Source of the DNA: Polaribacter sp.
GTDB taxonomy: Bacteria; Bacteroidota; Bacteroidia; Flavobacteriales; Flavobacteriaceae
DNA: 17,824 nt
Reading direction: 5' to 3'
Assembly: GCA_030731695.1 (NCBI GenBank)
Contig: JANQTK010000093.1
Coordinates: forward strand, 1 to 17,824
A program made the position numbers and the translations under genes. Of the stretch, positions 6,907 through 12,906 are shown in pieces; within the stretch, counting starts at the first letter, position 1, and each line of letters opens with the position of its first letter. Under the pieces are notes generated by a model, which ran no database searches, was not told the DNA's origin, and was given only the letters and a program-made list of their open reading frames with translations.

Positions 6907-7575
6907 TTATTCAATTAGAAAATTGAAATAAGTATCAGGAAAAGGTTCGTTTTTCAATGTAAAATGCCACCATTCATTATCATAAGGAATAAATCCGTTT
7001 TCTATCATTATCTTTCTTAAAAACAGCCTGTTTTCTTGTTGCTTTTTGGTGATTTTTTTATAAAATGGATGAGATTCTTCTCCAAAAAAATCATACGCAC
7101 TTCCCATGTCAACTTCTTTACCTGTCTTGATATTTACCAAAGTAATATCAACTGTACTTCCTCTTGTATGACCCGATTTCGATGCAATATATCCAAGATT
7201 AAACAATTGCGGTTTTGGCACTTTTGGATAATATGCCGTTTTCATTAGCGTGTCATTCAATACTTTTGCCCATCTTACAAAATGATTGACAGCTTGTTGA
7301 GGTCTGTAAGCATCAAAAACTTTCAAACTGAAGCCTTCTTTTTTCAAGATTGTTTGTATTTTTTTTAAAGCTTCCCCTGCTTGTATGGTTAGGATTACAC
7401 AATCTTTTTGATATCCATCAATGGGTTTTCCAATAAAATTTTGATTGGAAAAATAACGAAGTTCTGTTTGGATGCTTGCATCAACATCTTTTAGGTACAC
7501 AAAATCTTTATGCTTTTTTTGAGCAGAAATTCCGATTGTAAAAGTTAGGATAAAAAAGTACATGTATTTTTTCAT
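6907..7575 (-). CDS. VanX-type D-alanyl-D-alanine dipeptidase (peptidase M15D)
   Basis: A zinc peptidase that hydrolyses D-Ala-D-Ala or related peptidoglycan-derived dipeptides. The 222-residue protein has a signal peptide (residues 1-18, ending GISAQ), so it acts in the periplasm or outside, unlike cytoplasmic VanX of glycopeptide resistance operons. Zinc ligands fit SGHTRGSTVD (His136, Asp143) and EWWHF (Glu201 catalytic, His204 ligand). Arg91 in FDAYRP matches the transition-state arginine of VanX. No vanHA-like genes lie beside it, so turnover or recycling of wall peptides is more likely than resistance. It is divergent from the DUF2721 gene with only 62 bp between start codons, and its -7 box touches the start region. 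Confidence 0.88.
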   Translation of the reverse strand: MKKYMYFFILTFTIGISAQKKHKDFVYLKDVDASIQTELRYFSNQNFIGKPIDGYQKDCVILTIQAGEALKKIQTILKKEGFSLKVFDAYRPQQAVNHFVRWAKVLNDTLMKTAYYPKVPKPQLFNLGYIASKSGHTRGSTVDITLVNIKTGKEVDMGSAYDFFGEESHPFYKKITKKQQENRLFLRKIMIENGFIPYDNEWWHFTLKNEPFPDTYFNFLIE

Positions 7576-7579
7576 GATT

Positions 7580-7587
7580 CAAAAATA
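7580..7587 (-). promoter_or_regulatory. -7 promoter box of the dipeptidase gene, next to the start codon
   Basis: It reads TATTTTTG on the minus strand and ends 4 bp before the ATG at 7575. If transcription starts about 4-6 nt after the box, as is usual for this consensus, the mRNA would be leaderless or nearly so. Confidence 0.45.
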
Positions 7588-7625
7588 CATAAAAAAAACA
7601 AGTGACGATTTGATAAAATAATCAC

Positions 7626-7633
7626 TAATTTTG
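7626..7633 (+). promoter_or_regulatory. -7 promoter box of the DUF2721 gene, next to the start codon
   Basis: TAATTTTG is a perfect TAnnTTTG match ending 4 bp before the ATG at 7638. It mirrors the arrangement of the divergent dipeptidase gene and again predicts a leaderless message. Confidence 0.45.
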
Positions 7634-7637
7634 GCAC

Positions 7638-8045
7638 ATGGAAACACTTACTTTAACCACACCTGCTTTGTTATTTTCTGCGATTTCATTGATCATGTTG
7701 GCATATACAAATCGTTTTTTGGCGTATGCAGCTGTCATCAGAAATTTACATGATAAGTATTTAGAAAAGAAAAATGATTCGTTATTGCGACAAATTCAAA
7801 ATTTAAAAAAGCGTTTGCAACTTACAAAATGGATGCAAATTTTCGGAATTTCGAGTTTGCTTTTGTGTGTGCTAACAATGTTTTTAATTTATGTGGATGA
7901 ACATCTTTTTGCTGAGTATATTTTTGGATTAGCACTGATTTTATTAATCCTTTCTTTGGCATTATTGATCAAAGAAATCCATATTTCCAATCAAGCTTTG
8001 CAGCATCATATTGCTGATATTGAGGAGTTTTTGACAAAAAAGTAA
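7638..8045 (+). CDS. DUF2721 family membrane protein
   Basis: A 135-residue integral membrane protein whose opening LTTPALLFSAISLIMLAYTNRFLA is characteristic of DUF2721, a family of unknown function. Three transmembrane segments are visible at about residues 8-33, 68-87 and 93-112. A long basic, probably helical connector lies between the first two (LEKKNDSLLRQIQNLKKRLQL), and a short helical tail with HHIADIEEFL follows. Starting at the ATG at 7638 keeps the first membrane segment intact; the next Met at residue 19 would cut it. The gene's 3' end overlaps a hairpin that acts as terminator for the convergent gene. Confidence 0.85.
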   Translation: METLTLTTPALLFSAISLIMLAYTNRFLAYAAVIRNLHDKYLEKKNDSLLRQIQNLKKRLQLTKWMQIFGISSLLLCVLTMFLIYVDEHLFAEYIFGLALILLILSLALLIKEIHISNQALQHHIADIEEFLTKK

Positions 8046-8074
8046 GCGCCGTTTTTTGCAAAACGACGACTTAC
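8036..8074 (-). terminator. Terminator of the leftward DUF4440-like gene, overlapping the DUF2721 stop codon
   Basis: Arms 8042-8055 and 8060-8074 pair with one bulge and one mismatch around a 4-nt loop. Read on the minus strand the hairpin is followed by six T residues. On the plus strand no T run follows it. It lies 46 bp after the stop of the leftward gene and uses the last codons of the opposing gene as its T tract. Confidence 0.65.
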
Positions 8075-8081
8075 CAAGTAA

Positions 8082-8109
8082 ACTAATAAAACCAAGTATT
8101 AGTATTTTT
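8082..8109 (+). terminator. Weak candidate terminator of the DUF2721 gene
   Basis: A 7-bp AT-rich stem (ACTAATA with TATTAGT), an 8-nt loop and then ATTTTTA. The stem is weak, so read-through is likely. Confidence 0.3.
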
Positions 8110-8120
8110 ACAATAAAACG

Positions 8121-8645
8121 CTATTCAGAGTAGGGCAAATGGTTGTAGCTCAATACTCTTTTTAGTTTCCATTGATTGTTTTCTAAAATCCAAAGGTGTG
8201 TAAAATTGGCAATTCCTACCGTTGTAAAAATACCATTTTGCTTTTCTTGAAACGTGTGTTTGCCTGTTTGAATTGCCCCATAAAGCACTCCATTATTTTT
8301 TAAAGGAAATACTTCTAAACTCTCAGAAACCAAGTTTCTTTTCATGTTTCCAGGATTTTTACAAATGTTGTTTTTTATGGCATTTACGAACATTTCTTTA
8401 TTTTGAATTCCAACTACATCATGATAAAACTCAAAATTATCAGCAATTATTGGATCCAATTTTTCAATTTCACAGTTGTTAAAAGTTCTCTCGAAAAGAA
8501 TACTGTCTTTTGCTGCCAGTGTTTTAAATAAATCAGTAGATTTTTCAACTTGTGCATTCATGATAAAAGAATACAAAAATGCAATGATCGCTATGATTAT
8601 TTTAAGTAATATGGAATCTTTGAAAGGTGCTAAAAATGAGTTCAT
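8121..8645 (-). CDS. Exported DUF4440 / SnoaL-like (NTF2-fold) protein
   Basis: A 174-residue protein with a hydrophobic N-terminus (about residues 13-31, ILLKIIIAIIAFLYSFIMNAQ region) that looks like a signal peptide or anchor. The rest follows the DUF4440 pattern: an opening helix pair (LFKTLAAKDSILFERTFNNCEIEKLDPIIADNF broken across residues 39-71), EFYHDVVGIQNKEMFV, and ending in strands with THLWILENNQWKLKRVLSYNHLP. Such NTF2-fold proteins may be small enzymes, binding proteins or immunity-like factors; no active site can be assigned. The long start at 8645 gives a positively charged residue before the hydrophobic stretch; an internal Met at residue 29 would lose it. No -7 box was found. 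Confidence 0.7.
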   Translation of the reverse strand: MNSFLAPFKDSILLKIIIAIIAFLYSFIMNAQVEKSTDLFKTLAAKDSILFERTFNNCEIEKLDPIIADNFEFYHDVVGIQNKEMFVNAIKNNICKNPGNMKRNLVSESLEVFPLKNNGVLYGAIQTGKHTFQEKQNGIFTTVGIANFTHLWILENNQWKLKRVLSYNHLPYSE

Positions 8646-8668
8646 AAATAATTGGGTCGTTGAATTTA

Positions 8669-8705
8669 TCGTTTTCTTGAAATTGTAAAAATCTCAAGAA
8701 AACGA
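8669..8705. repeat. 12-bp inverted repeat between DUF4440-like and head-GIN genes
   Basis: TCGTTTTCTTGA pairs perfectly with TCAAGAAAACGA across a 13-nt spacer. It lies 24 bp before the start codon at 8645 and 32 bp after the stop of the upstream leftward gene. No T run follows on either strand, so it is not a standard terminator. It could be an operator or a mRNA 5' hairpin. Confidence 0.6.
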
Positions 8706-8736
8706 ATATTTTGGTTGATTGATTTTTTATTGACTA

Positions 8737-9462
8737 TTATTTTTTAGAAACACTTCCACCAGAAGTTGTTTTATTTGTCGCTTTTTTTGGGTTTCCAACA
8801 TAATCAATATCACCACCACTTGTGGCTGTTGCATTGATACTTTCTGATGCAAAAACATCAATATCAGCGCCACTTGTTACAGTTGCAGTAACATCTTCAC
8901 TTTCTAAAGAAGATGCTTTGATAGATGCTCCACTTGTTGCTGTTGCATTGTGGCTATTTGTGTATCCAGAAATTTTTAAATCAGCGCCACTTGTGGCAAC
9001 AGTGGTAAGTGAATTGCCTTTGACATTAAAATTGATATCTGCACCACTTGTTGCAATAACTAACAATGTATCTGATTTAAAAGTGCCATCGTTTTTAATA
9101 TATGCACCACTTGTTGCATTAATTTCATTTAGATTTTTTACAGTAACTAACACCTTTTTTGCTTCAGCATTCCAGATATTTTTTTCAGAATAAATTTTTA
9201 AAACTCCATTTTCAACTTCTGTAAAAATAATATCGTGCAAATTTTCGTCTGCTTCTAAAATGATTTTGTTTTCATCACCTTGAAAGATTTCTACATCCAA
9301 GCCATTGCTCACTTTTATTTTTGAGAATTCAGCAGCTGTTGTTCTATTTTTGGTAACAACGTTTCTGTTTCCATTAATTCCGTTAAACATTTCTACACCA
9401 CATGAGCTTAAAAGCAGGGTAATTAGCAATAAAGAAAGCGTTTTTTTGAAGATTGATTTCAT
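8737..9462 (-). CDS. Head-GIN domain (DUF2807) lipoprotein with TSG ladder repeats
   Basis: A 241-residue lipoprotein: signal peptide with lipobox LLSSC, lipidated Cys21, so it is membrane-anchored, probably in the outer membrane. Residues 45-240 match the DUF2807 'putative auto-transporter adhesin, head GIN' family: FSKIKVSNGLDVEIFQGD followed by a ladder of TSGA/TSGG turns. The TSG triplets start at residues 117, 138, 157, 176, 196, 214 and 233, about 19 residues apart, as expected for coils of a beta-solenoid. Its function is unknown; adhesion is only implied by the family name. It follows the PspC gene by 98 bp on the same strand and is probably the last member of that envelope cluster, though GACCTTTG (9489-9496) might be a weak separate promoter. 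Confidence 0.88.
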   Translation of the reverse strand: MKSIFKKTLSLLLITLLLSSCGVEMFNGINGNRNVVTKNRTTAAEFSKIKVSNGLDVEIFQGDENKIILEADENLHDIIFTEVENGVLKIYSEKNIWNAEAKKVLVTVKNLNEINATSGAYIKNDGTFKSDTLLVIATSGADINFNVKGNSLTTVATSGADLKISGYTNSHNATATSGASIKASSLESEDVTATVTSGADIDVFASESINATATSGGDIDYVGNPKKATNKTTSGGSVSKK

Positions 9463-9560
9463 GATATTTTGTTTTTAATTTGTTGGTTCAAAGGTCTTTT
9501 AATAATCATTTATTTTTTAATAATAGTTACTGAACTGTTGATTTTTAAAACTGAATTGTA

Positions 9561-11252
9561 TTAAAGAGTTACTTCTTTATTTTTGATTGTATCATCCTTT
9601 TTTTCCTCTAAAGGAGTTTCGCAATCTGTACATTTTAAAGTAGCATCAGTCATTATAAAATGATGATTTGTCATGTCTTTATCATAAATTTCAGTTTCAT
9701 TTTCAACGTCGAATAAAAAGTTTTTAGTGCTGTTATCAAAGAATATATAGGTGTCTTTGGGTAAAAAAATGGTTACTTCTATTTCTTCATCTTTCCAAAT
9801 ATTTTTAAATTCAGAAATATAATAAGCATCTAAAGTCAAGGTATTGTTATCTACATTAAAATGATATTTTATTTCTTTTGCATTCGATTTTGCATTCATT
9901 TTATTTTTTCCTCTTGAGCTTTTTGTGATTAAAAAATAGCTTTCATCAGAGGTGCTTTTTTTTACATCTACCTTAACAAAATTAGAATATGCCATTTTTT
10001 TTCCAGCAATTTCAACTTCTTCTTTGTGCGTACTTCTTCTTAAATTACTTCTGTAAAAAATACTATCATCATTTTTCATTTTCACTGTAAGTGTATCATT
10101 TGCAGTGATTGCAATCGAATTTTTTTCTGAAATTTCTCCGTAAGAAGCATGTGAACTTGCATAATCTAAACCTGCGAAAATAAATCCTAGTAACGATATC
10201 AACCAAATACCAAGTATGGTTAAAGATGCTGCTTTGTTCAACTTTTTTACGTTGCTAGATAACATTCTCAATCCTAAAATAAAGAACATTAAAAATGGAA
10301 TTCCAACTAATAAAAAACCAAAAGTCATTAACAACCATTTTGGCATTGTTGAATCATAAAAGAATGGTGGATAATGAATATAATTTCCATCAACCTGCAA
10401 CCATTCTAAACTTCCAATAGAAAACCCTCCAATGATTAGAGATAAAATAACAGTTGCAGCAATAAATATGATGAAGATGCCAATAAATTTTCCAACGATC
10501 TTAAAAATAGTTTGAATAATTGTGGCAAGTGTATTTATAAAATCTTGTAAACCGTTATTTTTTTGAGCCTTTCCCGAAAAACTTTTATTGATTTTTTCAG
10601 AAATTTCAGAGGCTCCTTCTTTTATTTTATCAGAAGCTTTACTGGCTGCATCTTTTAAATTTTCAGAGACATTATTAAATTCTTCACGTATTTTTTTCTC
10701 AATATTATCAATATTTACAGGAGTTCCTTCCATTTGCAATTTTTCAGCAGTGGTTTTTGCTTCTGGTAATAAAATCCAAAGGATGATGTATAATAAAAAT
10801 CCAAATCCGCCAAAAATGGTGAAAGCAATAAATCCTAAACGTACCCAAATCGTATCTATATCAAGGTAATGTGCCAATCCTGAAGCAACACCACCTAAAA
10901 ATTTATCCTCACCATCTCTAAATAATTTTTTGGTTGATGATGAAGTACTTTGATACGAATAACTTTTTTCGCTAAAAGTATCATCAGCATCAGCATAATC
11001 TTCAGGTTGTCCCATTATTTTAATGATATCTTCAATATCTTGGTCATTTACAACTTGTCTTGCATCCGTAATTTTTTCGGATAAAAGTTCACTAATTCTT
11101 GCTTCAATATCAGCAATAATTTCGTTTTTTCCTTGAGGATCGTCGCTTAATGATTTAGCAATTGATTCTAAATAACGTTTTAGTTTCAGGTAGGCAGTTT
11201 CATCAATATGAAAGAAAAATCCGCCTAAATTTATGTTGATTGTCTTATTCAT
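9561..11252 (-). CDS. PspC domain membrane protein with long C-terminal envelope domain
   Basis: A 563-residue membrane protein. Residues 1-90 form a cytoplasmic helical region with ADIEARISELLSEKITD and IIKIMGQPEDY, typical of the N-terminus of flavobacterial PspC proteins. The PspC domain spans 107-166 (KKLFRDGEDKFLGGVASGLA then a membrane hairpin ending WILLPEA). A charged helical linker (180-225) and three more membrane segments follow (about 250-276, 305-331, 343-362). The last 200 residues are beta-rich and probably outside the membrane. They resemble the DUF4097 or toastrack-like domains often paired with PspC, ending with a CTDC motif. PspC proteins sense envelope stress in phage-shock systems; a sensor role here is inference. 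It overlaps the padR gene by 8 bp, so translation is coupled. Confidence 0.88.
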   Translation of the reverse strand: MNKTININLGGFFFHIDETAYLKLKRYLESIAKSLSDDPQGKNEIIADIEARISELLSEKITDARQVVNDQDIEDIIKIMGQPEDYADADDTFSEKSYSYQSTSSSTKKLFRDGEDKFLGGVASGLAHYLDIDTIWVRLGFIAFTIFGGFGFLLYIILWILLPEAKTTAEKLQMEGTPVNIDNIEKKIREEFNNVSENLKDAASKASDKIKEGASEISEKINKSFSGKAQKNNGLQDFINTLATIIQTIFKIVGKFIGIFIIFIAATVILSLIIGGFSIGSLEWLQVDGNYIHYPPFFYDSTMPKWLLMTFGFLLVGIPFLMFFILGLRMLSSNVKKLNKAASLTILGIWLISLLGFIFAGLDYASSHASYGEISEKNSIAITANDTLTVKMKNDDSIFYRSNLRRSTHKEEVEIAGKKMAYSNFVKVDVKKSTSDESYFLITKSSRGKNKMNAKSNAKEIKYHFNVDNNTLTLDAYYISEFKNIWKDEEIEVTIFLPKDTYIFFDNSTKNFLFDVENETEIYDKDMTNHHFIMTDATLKCTDCETPLEEKKDDTIKNKEVTL

Positions 11253-11589
11253 TGGTAGTTGGTTTTTTACTAATTATTTGGTTTACAGCGTTTACTAAAT
11301 TTATCCATGTTTTGTCTAATTCTTTTAAAAACATGCCTCCGTTTTCTGTTAAAACGTAATATTTTCTTGGTGGTCCTGAGGTTGATTCTTCCCATCTATA
11401 GGTTAATAATCCTGCGTTTTTTAATCGAGTCAATAACGGATAAATGGTGCCTTCAACCACAATCATCTCTGCACTTTTTAGCCCTGAGAGTATTTCGGAA
11501 GTATAAGCATCACCATTTTTTAAAATGGCTAAAATGCATAGTTCTAAAACCCCTTTTCGCATTTGTGCTTTTGCGTTTTCAATCTTCAT
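11245..11589 (-). CDS. PadR family transcriptional regulator
   Basis: A 114-residue winged-helix repressor. The PadR pattern is clear: MRKGVLELCILAILKNGDAYTSEI, then a recognition region VVEGTIYPLLTRLKNAGLL at about 44-62, the wing WEESTSGPPRKYYVLTENG at about 66-84, and a short C-terminal dimerisation helix. It is a short (subfamily 2-like) PadR without a long effector domain. The gene lies between the DUF4870 and PspC genes, with 10 bp before it and an 8-bp overlap after it. It therefore probably represses its own operon and responds to a membrane or lipophilic signal. The inducer is unknown. Confidence 0.92.
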   Translation of the reverse strand: MKIENAKAQMRKGVLELCILAILKNGDAYTSEILSGLKSAEMIVVEGTIYPLLTRLKNAGLLTYRWEESTSGPPRKYYVLTENGGMFLKELDKTWINLVNAVNQIISKKPTTNE

Positions 11590-11599
11590 ATATAGTGGT

Positions 11600-12040
11600 T
11601 TATTTTATAAATTTTATGGTCAATGGATATTTGTAATTTTCTCCTTCTTTTGCTTTTAATGCCGCCATAATTATTAAAACTGCTCTAATAATCATAATCA
11701 AACCCATGACTGATCCAAAACCTAAAAATCCAAATAAACTATTTGAGTCAAGGTCAAAATTGAATTCAAACCATTCAAAGCTACTATTATTATTGATGTT
11801 TTTAAAAAACGTTCCCAATGCAAATGGTACATAAAACGATGAAAGAATTAGCTTGTAAAGTGCAAAACTGATGTTAAAATTCACAGCTTCTTTTCCTTGT
11901 TCATCTAAAAATGCACTTCTGTTTTTTAGCGTTTGCCAAGCAATTAATGGTGTTATGATGCTTCCAAAAGGATACAAATACCCTGCAAATCCACAAATGT
12001 GAATTAAAAAAGCGTTTGTGTTGTCGTTGTTTTTTCTCAT
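11600..12040 (-). CDS. DUF4870 family membrane protein
   Basis: A 146-residue integral membrane protein and first gene of the envelope cluster. DUF4870 features are visible: an N-terminal helix HICGFAGYLYPFGSIITPLIAW, then the conserved DEQGKEAVNFNISFALYKL block at about 46-64, and a last hydrophobic segment around residues 102-128 before a basic tail. The middle segment (about 68-95) includes a polar Asn/Ser/Phe-rich loop between membrane helices. Function is unknown, but DUF4870 proteins are often encoded near PspC and PadR genes in Bacteroidota. The start is 22 bp or more downstream of a well-formed promoter. An overlapping reading frame in another frame is not supported. Confidence 0.88.
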   Translation of the reverse strand: MRKNNDNTNAFLIHICGFAGYLYPFGSIITPLIAWQTLKNRSAFLDEQGKEAVNFNISFALYKLILSSFYVPFALGTFFKNINNNSSFEWFEFNFDLDSNSLFGFLGFGSVMGLIMIIRAVLIIMAALKAKEGENYKYPLTIKFIK

Positions 12041-12069
12041 GATTTAAATTGGTATAATACTTTCTTATG

Positions 12070-12101
12070 CAAATATATGTTTTAAAAAAGGTATTGTGCA
12101 A
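12070..12101 (-). promoter_or_regulatory. Promoter of the DUF4870-PadR-PspC cluster
   Basis: On the minus strand a -33 TTG (12099-12101) and a -7 TATATTTG (12070-12077) are separated by 21 bp, close to the Bacteroidota consensus. The predicted leader is about 25 nt. This is one of the two best promoters in the window. Confidence 0.65.
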
Positions 12102-12104
12102 TAC
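12091..12104. promoter_or_regulatory. Candidate PadR operator palindrome
   Basis: GTATTG-TG-CAATAC is a perfect 6-bp inverted repeat covering the -33 element of the operon promoter. An outer GGTA...TACC pair (12090-12112) flanks it. A repressor bound here would block RNA polymerase, fitting autoregulation by the PadR protein encoded in the operon. Binding itself is inference. Confidence 0.4.
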
Positions 12105-12188
12105 ATAGTACCAAAAATTAACAATTTATTAACATTTATAGCTTTTTTAAAATTTTGGACATTAGGTTGTTTTACTGTTCAAATAGTA

Positions 12189-12227
12189 TATTTTTGACAA
12201 GTTATTTCTGAAAAATTACTACTTTCG
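12189..12227 (+). promoter_or_regulatory. Promoter region of the DUF4442 gene
   Basis: Two possible -7 boxes: a perfect TATTTTTG at 12189-12196, and TACTTTCG at 12220-12227 (one mismatch) with a TTG 23 bp upstream at 12194-12196. The second would start transcription about 10-20 nt before the start codon. Confidence 0.45.
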
Positions 12228-12251
12228 TTTGGCACTTTATTTATGATATCT

Positions 12252-12710
12252 ATGAAAATTACACCCAAAAATATCAATCGTTTTATGTTTTTTAAACTTC
12301 CATTGGGTTGGTTGTCTGGAATGCGTGTTACTTTTTTAGATAATTCATTGTGTGTTGTGAAAATAAAACATCAATGGTTGAACCAAAATCCTTTTCAAAG
12401 TATGTTTTGGGCAGCTCAAGGAATGGCAGCAGAAATGAGTACAGGTGTTTTAGTGATGCAAGAAATCAGAAATTCTAACAAAAAAGTATCTATGCTGGTA
12501 ACACATCAAGAAGGGAACTTTTTGAAAAAAGCAACAGGAACTGTCTTATTTTCGTGTAGTGATGGTGATAAAATTAAAGAGGCAATTCAAAAATCTATAA
12601 AAACAGGTGAAGGTCAGGTTGTTGTGTTAACATCAAAAGGAATCAATGAGAGTGGAGTAGAAGTGGCAAACTTTCTGTTTCAGTGGAGTTTAAAAGTTAA
12701 GACTATTTAA
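12252..12710 (+). CDS. DUF4442 hotdog-fold protein (thioesterase-like)
   Basis: A 152-residue cytoplasmic protein of the DUF4442 family, which has the hotdog fold of acyl-CoA thioesterases. Family features are FKLPLGWLSGMRV near the N-terminus, VVKIKHQWLNQNPFQSMFWAAQGMAAEMSTGVL as the long central helix region (split across residues 36-68), and a C-terminal strand ending LFQWSLKVK. In hotdog enzymes the NPF and AAE positions lie near the active site, but no activity is established for this family as far as I know. An earlier in-frame ATG at 12243 would add three residues; I prefer the second because homologues typically start MK(I/L)TP. No neighbour shares its strand, so it is monocistronic. 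Confidence 0.8.
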   Translation: MKITPKNINRFMFFKLPLGWLSGMRVTFLDNSLCVVKIKHQWLNQNPFQSMFWAAQGMAAEMSTGVLVMQEIRNSNKKVSMLVTHQEGNFLKKATGTVLFSCSDGDKIKEAIQKSIKTGEGQVVVLTSKGINESGVEVANFLFQWSLKVKTI

Positions 12711-12789
12711 AATTTTAATTATTTTTTCGTGAAATTCATAATTCGCATCTTTTTTTTAATTTTACTAACTCTATTTTAAACTTGTTTGT

Positions 12790-12797
12790 TATATTTG
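12790..12797 (+). promoter_or_regulatory. -7 promoter box of a candidate small RNA
   Basis: TATATTTG matches TAnnTTTG perfectly and is followed by GCAGC, as in many flavobacterial promoters. No coding start follows; the next features are hairpins and a terminator. No TTG lies at the right distance for a -33 element. Confidence 0.45.
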
Positions 12798-12801
12798 CAG
12801 C

Positions 12802-12890
12802 ATATAATTGAAAAATTATGTAATTAATTGGGGGATTTTATTACATAGCAATTAAAAAAGTCGTGATGCAAATCACGACTTTTTATTTTT
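12802..12890 (+). ncRNA. Candidate small RNA between DUF4442 and yebC
   Basis: The stretch between a -7 box (12790-12797) and a strong terminator contains several perfect pairings. These are ATAATT/AATTAT with a GAAA loop (12804-12819), ATGTAAT/ATTACAT (12818-12824 with 12840-12846) and TAATTG/CAATTA (12825-12830 with 12849-12854). The last two cross each other, so they could form a pseudoknot or alternate structures, leaving GGGGATTTT unpaired between them. No reading frame longer than a few codons fits. It could belong to a known flavobacterial RNA family or be new; I cannot tell by eye. It may instead simply be the 3' UTR of the DUF4442 mRNA. Confidence 0.4.
12854..12890. terminator. Bidirectional terminator between DUF4442/small RNA and yebC
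   Basis: GTCGTGAT and ATCACGAC (12860-12867 and 12872-12879) form a perfect stem with a GCAA tetraloop. It is flanked by A5-6 on the left and T5 on the right, so it works on both strands. It ends the rightward transcript and also the leftward yebC transcript, whose stop codon is at 12907. Confidence 0.88.
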
Positions 12891-12906
12891 TATAGGATAT
12901 TATTTT

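Noticed and set aside
6907..7575. Vancomycin resistance gene cluster
   Set aside because: Only a VanX-like enzyme is present, it is exported, and the neighbours are unrelated.
8822..9193. A 123-codon open frame on the plus strand opposite the head-GIN gene
   Set aside because: It is the antisense image of the TSGA repeats (APLVA recurring), which lack stop codons in that frame. It has no promoter, and the lipoprotein on the other strand is well supported.
11901..12101. A 66-codon minus-strand frame overlapping the DUF4870 start
   Set aside because: It covers the promoter and overlaps a recognised family in another frame, with low-complexity, non-protein-like residues.
12711..12789. A separate terminator directly after the DUF4442 stop codon
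   Set aside because: There are T-rich stretches but no convincing stem. The first good terminator is at 12860-12879.
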